From Caenorhabditis remanei (Eukaryota > Nematoda > Chromadorea > Rhabditida > Rhabditidae): a stretch of 64,000 nt of DNA. Numbering within the stretch: the stretch's first letter is position 1; every line of letters begins with the position of its first letter. This document shows, piece by piece, positions 1 through 20,903 of this stretch. The notes under the pieces were generated by a model that saw only the letters and a program-made list of their open reading frames with translations, was not told where the DNA came from and ran no database searches. The DNA is taken from assembly GCF_010183535.1 (NCBI RefSeq), contig NC_071330.1, positions 1,869,217 to 1,933,216 on the forward strand. The letters are read 5' to 3'. The translations under genes and the position numbers were made by a program.

Positions 1-480
1 CTTCCCGTTTAAAACATCTTTTGCCCCGACCGAGGGCGGTCGTCTCGTTTTAAAGGGGGGAGGTGTAAGGTATTCGGTCAATACCTTAAGCCTAACCCGG
101 CTCATAAAGTCTTCTCAGACCCACAAGGAATGTTTGACCTACCGAAAGTGTATGTTTTCAGGTTGTAACTGTTCGTCGTCACTCACAGCCAACTCCTAGA
201 CCTACAACCACGTCGCACTCAACCGTTTCCCGCTTCTTCACTCTTCCGTCGTACTCTTCCCCCGACATTGGCGCCGTTTATCATTTTGACCCGTCTAAGC
301 GCTCTTTATCTAACTCCGCCCCTTTTCCATCCCTATATAAGCTGACATTTCTCATGATCTAGGCAGTTCTTACGGGGTTTGTCCCGAGACTGATTTCTCT
401 CCTTGTTTCGCCTTTCACTCATTTATTGTAAACTCAAAGTGCGTTAATAAATTAGTAGTTTAAGTACAAAAGTCTTACGT
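1..480 (+). mobile_element. 3' end of an LTR retroelement (polypurine tract plus 3' LTR)
   Basis: A purine tract ending AAAGGGGGGAGG (about 52-63) is followed by TGTAAGG at 64, the same junction seen at the 3' LTR of the complete element at 30368. A TATA-like CCTATATAAG lies near 330 and AATAAA near 446, so U3 and R can be placed. The LTR probably ends near 478 at CTTAC, the inverse of its GTAAG start; that end is inferred. Body and 5' LTR lie left of the window. It probably sits in a downstream intron of sax-2, on the opposite strand. Confidence 0.7.
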
Positions 481-580
481 TGCTTACTATATTTCAGATT
501 ATGATATTTTAGACAACTCTAAGAAACTTCCATCATTGGAAATATGCTAAAAATTGCCACGAATCCCGTTATCCTGGAGC

Positions 581-820
581 TTCGGTGGAAGAGTTTTTCC
601 ATGCGGCCGTGTAGTCCTCTCGGACAAGATTTTTGCTCAATTACTCGTTTTCGCCCTTTTTTTCAACAAAATTTCGTAGTTTTTCTTTCTTTTTTTAGTA
701 AAAATTGAAAAACTGACAAAAAAGAACGAAAGTTTGTTGGAAAAAGTGAGAAAACAAGGAATTGTGCACAAATCTTGTCCGAGAGGACTACACGACCGCT
801 CGGAAAAACTCTTCCACCTA
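581..820. repeat. Foldback element, copy 1
   Basis: The arm with GGTGGAAGAGTTTTTCC and GTGTAGTCCTCTCGGACAAG (from 583) is repeated in inverse orientation up to 820 around an AT-rich loop. No ORF of interest. A second copy lies at 1081-1340. Confidence 0.75.
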
Positions 821-869
821 GACCCGTTTTGAGTCAGGAGAACAAAAAAAAAAAGATTTTCGACCTTGA

Positions 870-1075
870 ATTTGTCTATTTTTTGCCATTTTTTGAGTCA
901 AACCTTCTTCCTTCGAAATTATATCCTTTTTTCGTAAAAAAATCAACTTTTCTTGATGAAAAGCTGTCCGAAAACTGACTTTTTGTCGTTTTTTCAACCA
1001 AAACATGGAAAATTCAATTCAAATTACTTTAAATATTCTGTTTTCACATCTGTTTTGGAGGCGGAGTCTCAAAAA
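870..1075. repeat. Half-copy of the long inverted repeat at 11015-11770
   Basis: The run from TTTGTCTATTTTTTGCCATT to GAGGCGGAGTCTC resembles the right arm of the sax-2 intron palindrome (about 11400-11615), including the CCAAAACATG and AATATTCTGTTTTCA stretches. Only one arm is seen here. Confidence 0.6.
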
Positions 1076-1080
1076 TCTTC

Positions 1081-1340
1081 TCCGCCGAGAGGACTACACG
1101 GCCACCAAGGTGGAAGAGTTTTTCAGCGCGGCCGTGTAGTCCTCTCGGACAAGACTTCTTTCCAATTCCTCGTTTTCTAACTTTTTCCAACAAGTTTTCT
1201 CAGTTTTTTTTTCTTCTATTTTTTCTCGATTTAAATCGGAAAAAAACTCAAAAATTTATTGAAAAGGTTAGAAAACGAGGAATTGAGCAAAAATCTTGTC
1301 CGAGAGGACTACACGACCGCTCGGTAAAACTCTTCCACCA
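1081..1340. repeat. Foldback element, copy 2
   Basis: Same family as 581-820: the arms carry GTGTAGTCCTCTCGGACAAG and its complement, bounded by GGTGGAAGAG and CTCTTCCACC. The loop is T-rich. Confidence 0.7.
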
Positions 1341-1429
1341 AAGCTCATTTTGAGTCATGATAACGATTTTTGAAGCGATTTTTAGCATATGAATCAGTAG
1401 TAAAAGTTTCTTAGAATTTTTAGATGCAT

Positions 1430-1735
1430 AGTTGTACGGAATGACATTTTTCGATTTCCGGAATACGGAATCCGGAATGATCTGTAAAATTTGCAAAACC
1501 AAGTCATTTTTTCGAGTGTTTTTATGATAAATAAAGTTAAAGACTACTTTTAAGAACTTCAAAACTGAAAAAGAAGTACTATAGTCGTCTTTTAAACTCA
1601 AAAAATTTGAAATTTCAACTTCTGGATTCCGGAATCCGGAACCGGTAAGAGATTTTTCATTTTCCCGAACCGAAATAGAAAAAAAAATCTGAATTCCGCA
1701 ATTCCAGAATCCGGATTCCAGATAACTATGATCCG
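1430..1735. repeat. CATAGTTGT-type terminal-inverted-repeat element, diverged
   Basis: It starts CATAGTTGTACGGAATGAC and ends TCCAGATAACTATG, with many internal copies of TCCGGAATCCGG. It resembles the ends of the element at 58529-59430. I see no clear target duplication, so it is either old or truncated. Confidence 0.5.
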
Positions 1736-1789
1736 GAATATCGGAATCTGAAATAAACAAAATACTACTTCAGTCCTCTCCTTTTTGAA

Positions 1790-2090
1790 TAGCTTTGAAA
1801 CGCGCCAACGCCACGCCAGACTCTGCTCTCTATTCTCTTGAAAATTTGCAATTTTCAGATAGAAATTCTGACTTTTTCTTTAAATTTGAAGTTTTTATCA
1901 ATCGTTTGAATCGCGCCAACGTCACCCCAGATTTGTTTTTAACTCTAAAATATGGACTTTTCAGCACAAAAATCTACTTTCTGTATTTCTGAAACGCGTC
2001 AACGGAGCGCCAGTCTTCTTTTTTTGTAATTTTCAGCACAAAATTCTAGCGTTGTCTCCCAAAACGCGCTAACGGCGCCGCAGCGTCTAT
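1790..2090. repeat. ACGCGCCAACG(G/T)C dispersed short repeat
   Basis: Four spaced copies of an ACGCGYCAACG-NNNCGCCAGA-type motif occur here. The complement (CTGGCGCGCCTTTGACGCG) recurs at 9280-9510, 11090-11700, 30930-31320, 37880-38470, 44400-45490, 47085-47105 and 48300-48690. No gene seen. Confidence 0.5.
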
Positions 2091-2149
2091 GTTTTTCAGT
2101 CCTCCTCATATTCACAGGAGAAACCCGGTTCTTCAATTGTGTCCCTTAC

Positions 2150-13561
<11,412 letters not shown>

Positions 13562-13901
13562 TCGTTCATGAATTTTTGGTTATTCTGAAATATAGAGAAT
13601 ACTTTTTATTCCTTTGAAAACTGAAAAAATGAAAAATTCTCTGCAAAAAGTGTTTTGAAATCCTCGATAATTAATGGAAAAGAGCGAAAAATCGAAATGG
13701 CCGTGGCCGAAGTCAGCGGGGGAGTTAGGCCACGAGCTGTGTACTCCTCGAGGACGAAAAGAATTAAATAAATTTTATTTTAAAAAGGTATTTTCAGGCT
13801 GATTTCAGGCAAAAAACCAACAAAAATCAACTTTATTGACTAGAAAAAAATCTGGAAACAATGGAATCAATAATAAATCAAAAAAAAACAACAAAAATCA
13901 A

Positions 13902-16900
13902 TCACCACTTGAGTGTCTGCCCGACATTCGTCTCCACCGGTTTATAATTAGTGAACAGCAGATTCCGATAGTTTCCATCGAGTCCCTCCCACTCCGTTTT
14001 CACTTTTTCCACCCAATTCATGCCAATTCCACGTGGCAAATCGTCATATTCTCTCTCCACGTCAATCAACTTCTCCTCTCGCTCCGCCATCGTCTCATAT
14101 CTAATTTGGCCACCTCCGTTCGCACATCCACCGGGACAAGCCATCACTTCCACGTAATCAGTCTTCTCCTTCTTTGTTTTCATCTTTCTCACGAGATTCT
14201 GCACATTTCGGAATCCGTACACTTTCGCGACACGGAGAATGACGTCACCGGATTCTGGAGACTCGACCGTCGTCGAGTACATGTTCTTGTTTCTGAAAAT
14301 TAGGGGTCATATTAACACGCCACTCTTCTAACAACCGCGCTCTACCGAAACCGAAGAAAATAGTGTGCGAAATTGAAAGACTCAGGGAAAAAGAGACATT
14401 TTTCAAGGGAATTTCGGTGGGGCGCAGTTGTAAGAACTGTGTCGAGCTAATAGGGTAAAATCGCGAAAAATTGCCAAAAAAGGGGGTTCTCTGAAATTCT
14501 CCGAGGGAAGCCCTATTTTTCGAACATTTTGGTACAAAAATTGAAATTTTCGTTAAAAAATAGAAAAACTACACATTTTGAAAGATTTTTTGACTGTGAA
14601 ATCGAAAAAATGCAAAAAAATAGGGTTTTTCCAAAAAAATCGGACTTGAAATTCGGAAAAAAAAACCTATTTTTTTCAGTTTTTTTTGATTGTCTGCCCG
14701 TCTGTCTGTGTGTCCGAATATCCAGATGTCGGCGAGTTCCGCTTTTTTCGAACTAAAGTAAGGCTCCGCCCACTTTCAGACATTACGAATGCTACTGAAA
14801 ATGGGCGGAGCTTATCTGCAGACAAATTAATAAATTAAGCTCCGCCCATTTTCAGACATTACGAATGCTACTGAAAATGGGCGGTGCTTATCTGCAGACA
14901 AATTCATAAATTAGGCTCCGCCCACTTTCAGAAATTACGAATGCTACTGAAAATGGGCGGAGCTTATCTGCGCACCAGTGAGTAAAGCTTATCTTCAATA
15001 AATTAGGCTCCGCCCACTTTTCACAAAATAATCGAAAAATTGTGATAATGGGCGGAGCTTATCTGTATACAATTAATAAATTAGGCACCGCCCACTTTTA
15101 ACGAAAGTTTGAAGCTCCGCCCCTTTCAGATAATAGTCAAAAAGCGTCTTGCAACTGAGAAGTCTGTCTCTATGTCTGTTTGTCCGGATATCCACGAAAT
15201 TTCACTAGAGCGCAATTGCTCACACCGTCTGTCTGTCGTGTATCCACAAATCCAGATGTCCACTTTTCCAAAAAATCTCCACTCACAACTTGGTCGTCTT
15301 CACAATTCCTCCATTTTTCTCGACAAAATCGTGAACGATTCGATCCGCATACCCACCGGATGCTCCGCCGTCCTCTCCAATTATGATACCTGGAATAACG
15401 AGAATGTGGAGGACATCTGGACAAACATACACACACAGAAAGAATAGGTTCGTGTACTCTGGGTGAACAAGCTGTCAAATTTGGAAAGTTTTTGACAAAA
15501 AACCACAAAAATTGAGTTAAATTTCAAAAATTCTAGCTAATTTGTCCACACAGACTACACGAAGTGTTCGGTAGAGCGCACTTGCATCAATCGCAGTTTT
15601 AAGAGGATTTAGGCTGATATTGTGTGATTTTTACAAAAAAAAACTACAAAAACATTGATAAATTCAAAAACATCTATTCATCTTGTCCATGCAGGCTACA
15701 CGGCATGCTCGGTAGAGCGTACTTGCATCAAACATGCTTTCAACGGATTTCAGGGATTTCGCACGAAAAAAACCACCTAAAACAGCGGTAAACTCAAAAA
15801 TGGCTACCAAGCTTGTCCACACAGACTACACGATGAGTTCAGTAGAGCGCACTTGCATCAATCAGACTTTCAAGAGGATTTAGGCTGATTTTGTGTGATT
15901 TTTGAAGAAAAAAACTACAAAAGCATTGATAAATTCAAAAACATCTATTCAGCTTGTCCACGCAGACTACACAGCGCGTTCAGTGGAGCGCACTTGCATC
16001 AATCACAGTTTTTACAAGCGATTTTTAACAAAAACCACAAAAAACATCGATCAATTTAAAAACGTCTATTCATCATGTCCACGCAGACTACACACGACAT
16101 GTTAGGTAGAGCGCGCTTACAACATTCACAGTTTTAGGCTGATTTTATGTGAATTTTTAACAAAAGACCTACAGAAAACATTGATAAATTCAAAAACATC
16201 TATTCACCTTGTCCACGCAGACTACACGATGAGTTCGGTAGAGCGCACTTGCATCAATCGCAGTTTTAAGAGGATTTAGGCTGATTTTGTGCGATTTTTA
16301 ACAAAAACCACAAAAAAACATCGATCAATTCAAAAACATCTATTCACCTTGTCCACGCAGACTACACGGCGCGTTCAGTGGAGCGCACTTGCATCAATCA
16401 AAGTTTTAAAATGGTTCATCAGAATCTTAGCTGATTTTGTGCGATTTTTAACAAAAAACACCTAAAACAGCGGGAAATTCAACAATGGCTACCAAGCTTG
16501 TCCACGCAGACTACACGATGAGTTCTGTAGAGCGCACTTGCATCAATCACAGTTTTAAAAGGCTTTCAGAGGATTTAGACTGATTTTATGCGAATTTCTA
16601 CCGAAAAAGCTACAAAAACAGCTTTTTACGAGTTTTATGGATTTTTGAATGAAAAACCCTATAAAAGAGCGGGAAATTCGAGAATTGATAAATTAACTTG
16701 TCCACGAAGACTACACAACGTGTGCAGTAGAGCGCGCTTTTAAATGTTCTTACCTCTCCCCAATGCATTCATCCATTCCTCTTCTTCTTCTCCTCTCTTC
16801 TCAACGTCTTCAGAATCTTCCTCCATCTTCTGAATCTCTTCCAACAATTCGGCGGTACTCACAACACAATCAGTCTCTCGAATCTCTGTGTCTCTCACTT

Positions 16901-19900
16901 TCAACTGCTCTCTCGACGCCTCCAATTTCTTGTCGAAACACGGCATGACGGCCGCGTGGAACACGTCACATGGACTGAGATTCTCTCGTTTTGCGAGGTA
17001 TCCTGAAAGAACAACGAATGGCCTAGAAAACCCATAGTGGCTTAGAAACTCCATAGGCGGCCTAGAAGACCCATAGGTGGCCTAGAAATCCCAAAGGTGG
17101 TCTAGAAAACCCATAGGCGGCCTAGAAATCACATAGGCGGCCTAGAAAACCCATAGGTGGTCTAAAAAACCCAAAGGTGGCCTAGAAAACACATAGATGG
17201 CCTAGAAAACCCAAAGGTGGCCTAGAAAATAGGTGGCCTAGAAAGCCTAAAGGTGGCCTAGAAAACTCCATAGGTGGCCTAGAAAACCCAAAAATGGCCT
17301 AGAAAACCCATAGGTGGCCTAGAAATCATATAGGCGGCCTAGAAAACCCAAAGGTACCCTAGAAACCCCAAAGGTGGTCTAGAAAACCAATAGGTGGCCT
17401 AGAAATCACATAGATGGCCTAGAAAACCTAAAGGTGGCCTAGAAAACCTAAAGGTGGCCTAGAAAACCTAAAGGGGGCCTAGAAACCCCATAGGTGACCT
17501 AGAAACTCCTAGATGGCCTAGAAATCCCACAGGTGGCCTAGAAAACCCATAGGTGGCCGAGAGAACCCAAAGGTGGCCTTGGAAACTTCTGGGCTTCCTA
17601 AAAACCCTAAAGGTGACCTAGAAATCACATAGATGGCCTAGAAAATCCATCGGTGGCCTAGAAAACCTATCGGTGGCGTAGGAAACCCATAGGTGGCTTA
17701 GGAAACTTCTAGGCTTCCTAGAAACCCTAAAGGTGGCCTAGAAAACCCATAGGTGGCCGAGAGAACCCAAAGGTGACCTAAAAACCCATAGGTGGCCTAG
17801 AAACCCTAAAGGTGGCCTAGAGAACCCATAAGTGGCCGAGAGAACCCATAGATGGCTAAGAAAACCCATAGGTGACCTAGAAAACCCCATAGGTATAGGT
17901 GGCCTAGAAAACCAATTTGTAGCCTAGAAAGCCTAAAGGTGGCCTAGAAAACACATAGATGGTCTAAAAAAAACCCAAAGATGGCCTAGAAAACCCATAG
18001 GTGGCCTAGAAAACCCATAGATGGCTAAGAAAACCCATAGGTGACCTAGAAAACCCCATAGGTATAGGTGGCCTAGAAAACCAATTTGTAGCCTAGAAAG
18101 CCTAAAGGTGGCCTAGAAAACACATAGATGGTCTAAAAAACCCAAAGGTGGCCTAGAAAACCCATAGATGGCCTAGAAACCACATAGGCGGACAAGAAAA
18201 CCCATAGGTGACCTAGAAAACACATAGATGGCCTAGAAAACCCAAAGATGGCCTAGAAAACTCCATAGGTGGCCTAGAAAACCCAATGGTGGCCTAGAAT
18301 CACAAACTTAGGCCACGCATACCCTTAACAATGGCGCCACTGATCGCCTGAGGTGACCGTATCTTGCTAATCTTCGGAATCAAAAGTTCTCCATGACTCT
18401 TCTCCGCATAACACACGAATCCAGGACATGCTGACGAGAGAAGTGGGCGGGACGTCGAAGGAGTCGAAACGAGTTCTTCGAATGCCAGGGAGTGGGCGAA
18501 TCGACGGCCCAACGATGAGTCCAATACGTATTTCACTCCGTGACGATGGAAGAACGCAGAGATTTGTTTCGCGATGATTTGGGGAGATTTCTGGAAAAAA
18601 TTCATTGCGAGGACAACAAGAAAGTGGGCTCCGCCCATTTCATTAGCATTCTAATAGTTGTTTTGAAGTAGACTCGAAAGCTCCGCCCACTTTCTGGAAG
18701 AGAAGTGGGCGGAGCCATCGAAAATTAGGAAATTGTAGGCTTTGCTCATTTTTATCGGAAAGATGCCTTTGAAAAGTGGGCGGAGCCTTTTTGAAACTCC
18801 GCCCACTTTGAGAATAAAGGCTCCATCCGGGGTCTTGTTAGTGAGTGAAAAGTGGGCGGAGTTTCGTGAATTTTGGAAAAGAACGAAATGTTAAGCTCCG
18901 CCCACTTTCAATATTTGGAGTATTTTTAAAAAGAAAACTACCTTAAAGTGGGCGGAGCTTATCAGAAATGCATTAAAACTGAAACTGACCCCGCCCCTTT
19001 TCAAACCTTCGGAAATGGCGAAAATGGGCGGAGCCTATTGAATATTATCAAAAATTGAAATGCATGAGCTCCGCCCACTTTTCGAATAAAGTTTTGAAAG
19101 CTCCGCCTCTTTTTTAAAAGTAGATTAAAGCTCCGCCCACTTTCAGAAATTCAAAATGTAACATGAAAATGGGCGGAGCTTATCTGAGATTTTCTAGAAA
19201 CTGAAGTGAGAAATCCATCTGTGTGTCGTGATGTCCGGATGTCCTTCTAGCTACTCAGATGTGATTTGGTGGCCTAGAAAAAGCTAGGCCACGCGATTTT
19301 CTGGTTTTTTGTCGATTTTTCACTAGAAATTTGAATATTTCTCCCCAGAAACCGTACTTTCAATTTAACAGCCATCGAAGTGATCGCCTGTGGACTAATC
19401 GTCACTACGGCCATTTTCGAATTGCGAATTCCTTCGAGAAGTCGTCCGAATGACTGTTCCTCGACTAGAACAGTTTCAGCACTTGTGATACATCCATTAC
19501 ACGCCAAACAGTCGGCCAACGAGATTTTTATCGATTTTTTGTCTTCTTTCGGCTTATTCTCGACGGCTGTCTTTTTCGCGCGAATCGCCACTTTTGATTC
19601 TTCGATTTTCTTCTCAACTGTTCGAGTTTCCAATGGAATTATACAGTCCTGGAAGTGATTTTAATTGGAGGGTGATGGCAAGCGCGCTCTATTGCACTAG
19701 AGCGCGAATTTCAAAATTCCGGTGATTTTTCGGCATTTTTTTCAAAAAAAAACGGTGATTTTATCAGATTTTTGATTTCTGGCCTAGAAAATTACAACGG
19801 GGAAGCTAGGCCACGCTTGCAATCGCGCTCTACCGCAAAAACGGCTTTTTAGTGGAAATATGATTTTTTTTTCACAAAAAATGCTAATTTTGGAGTTTTT

Positions 19901-20561
19901 TTCTCTTTTCCGGTGACTTTCTAATCGTGGCCTAGAAAATTCCTGTATGAAAACTAGTCCGTCATTCAAAACTGCTGTTAGCAATCGCGGTCCAATGCAA
20001 AAACTCAATTATTTGCGCGAAATTGCATTTTTCTGCAATGAAAAAGATGTTTTTCGAGTATTCTTGGTGTCCCTATGAATTTGAAAGGTGGCCTAGAAAA
20101 TCCCTGTATGAAAACTAGTCCTTCGTTCAAAAATGCTTGATGCAATCGCGCTCTATCGCAAAAACCGACTATTTCGTGTAAAATTAACATTTTTCACGTT
20201 AAAAATGATATTTTTTCGAGTTTTTCTGATGAAATTCAACTGGTGGCCTAGAAAATACACATTTAAAAACTAGTCCACCATTCAAACTTACAGTATGCAA
20301 TTGCGCCCCAATGCAAAAACTTAATTGCAATGCGAAATTCGAGTTTTCTCAGTTTTCTGGTGAATTTAGCATTGTGGCCTAGAAAATAGCGTTTAAAAAC
20401 TAGTCCACCATTGCTAAATCAAGTTTTTGCCCAAAGATTTCAAAATTTCGTTTAAAAATTCACATTTTTTTCAATTTTTCCCAATTTCTTACCAAATTCG
20501 GAGCAATAAAATCGGAAACATTCGATAGCCGAACGACACCACTGAATCCTGAGTCTTCCAT
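13902..20561 (-). CDS. oxy-4: Cytosolic iron-sulfur assembly factor CIAO3/NARFL (OXY-4)
   Basis: CIAO3 is an iron-only-hydrogenase-like protein of the cytosolic iron-sulfur assembly targeting complex. Six exons close to 456 residues (human about 476): 20561-20493, 19648-19358, 18590-18323, 17002-16754, 15389-15287 and 14292-13902. The start [19 protein letters not shown] matches the family N-terminus and lies directly after TTTTCAG. Cluster ligands: Cys25 and DCLACNGC (Cys70, 73, 76) form the ferredoxin-like site; ACPGFVC (about 175-180), [13 protein letters not shown] (about 231) and [14 protein letters not shown] (Cys379, 383) form the hydrogenase-like site. The C-terminus ends TLKW; CIA targeting proteins are known to use an aromatic C-terminal tail, which fits. 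Every large intron is loaded with a different tandem repeat. TRAPPC2L lies 343 bp upstream and sax-2 341 bp downstream on the same strand. Confidence 0.92.
14311..14453. repeat. Inverted-repeat MITE, copy 2
   Basis: Same family as 12643-12797: AACAACCGCGCTCTACCGAA at the left, GGTGGGGCGCAGTTGTAAGA at the right, TAATAG at the outer end. In oxy-4 intron 5. Confidence 0.75.
14755..15125. repeat. Tandem palindromic modules in oxy-4 intron 5
   Basis: Four ~90-bp units, each beginning GGCTCCGCCCAC(T)TTTCAGA and ending ACTGAAAATGGGCGGAGCTT, so each unit can fold on itself. Related words fill 18640-19190. Confidence 0.75.
15540..16750. repeat. ~150-bp tandem array in oxy-4 intron 4
   Basis: About eight units contain CTTGTCCACGCAGACTACAC, GTAGAGCGCACTTGCATCAA and AGAGGATTTAGGCTGATTTT. 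Unit lengths vary from about 130 to 170 bp. The array stops beside the exon 4 donor. Confidence 0.85.
17005..18300. repeat. ~19-bp minisatellite filling oxy-4 intron 3
   Basis: About 65 copies of GGTGGCCTAGAAAACCCATA with substitutions (AGGTG/AGATG/AGGCG; CCCATA/CCCAAA/CACATA). A ~130-bp higher-order duplication is visible (17860-17970 against 18010-18140). It occupies nearly the whole intron, within a few bases of exon 4. Confidence 0.95.
18640..19190. repeat. GGCTCCGCCCACTT / AAGTGGGCGGAGCC short inverted modules
   Basis: At least ten alternating copies of CTCCGCCCACTTT and AAGTGGGCGGAG at 30-80 bp spacing in oxy-4 intron 2. Similar to 14755-15125. Confidence 0.7.
19775..20440. repeat. ~155-bp tandem repeat in oxy-4 intron 1
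   Basis: Five units start GTGGCCTAGAAAAT, followed by AAAACTAGTCC(A/G)YCATTCAAA and GCAATCGCGCTCTA-like words. The opening 13 bases equal the core of the minisatellite in intron 3. Confidence 0.8.
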
Positions 20562-20750
20562 CTGAAAAGGCTGAAATTGAAGAAATAAGAAAATGTATAT
20601 ATGTATTTTAAAAAAAAAAGGAGAAAAAATTATGACGTTTTTTAAACATTCATTGGGAAAAATAACTAAAATTCATAATAATTCGAAATAATTTATTAAA
20701 TTTTTTACACAAGAATAGAGTATTTACAGCTGAAAATAAAGCTCAATTTC

Positions 20751-20890
20751 TAGGTCGGCACAGTTCTGACAACTGCGCTCTACCGAAATCCCCCTTGAAA
20801 AATGACTCTTTTTCTCTGCGTCTCTCAATTTCGCAAACAACTTTCTTTGGTTTCGGTAGAGCGCGGTTTTGAGAAGTGTGCCGTGATAAT
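20751..20890. repeat. Inverted-repeat MITE, copy 3, between TRAPPC2L and oxy-4
   Basis: ACAACTGCGCTCTACCGAAA pairs with TTTCGGTAGAGCGCGGTTTT; outer ends GTCGGCACAGTT and AGTGTGCCGTGATAA. It sits in the spacer that would hold the TRAPPC2L 3' UTR. Confidence 0.75.
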
Positions 20891-20903
20891 AGAAATAAAG
20901 AAA

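Noticed and set aside
1248..1760. 170-codon minus-strand ORF
   Set aside because: Low-complexity Phe/Ser/Lys-rich translation covering two repeats; no splice context with sax-2.
14529..14756. 75-codon plus-strand ORF in oxy-4 intron 5
   Set aside because: Lys/Phe-rich translation of A/T runs, no coding signature.
17005..18300. Regularly spaced repeats as a CRISPR array
   Set aside because: Eukaryotic intron; units are adjacent, ~19 bp, with no unique spacers and no cas genes.
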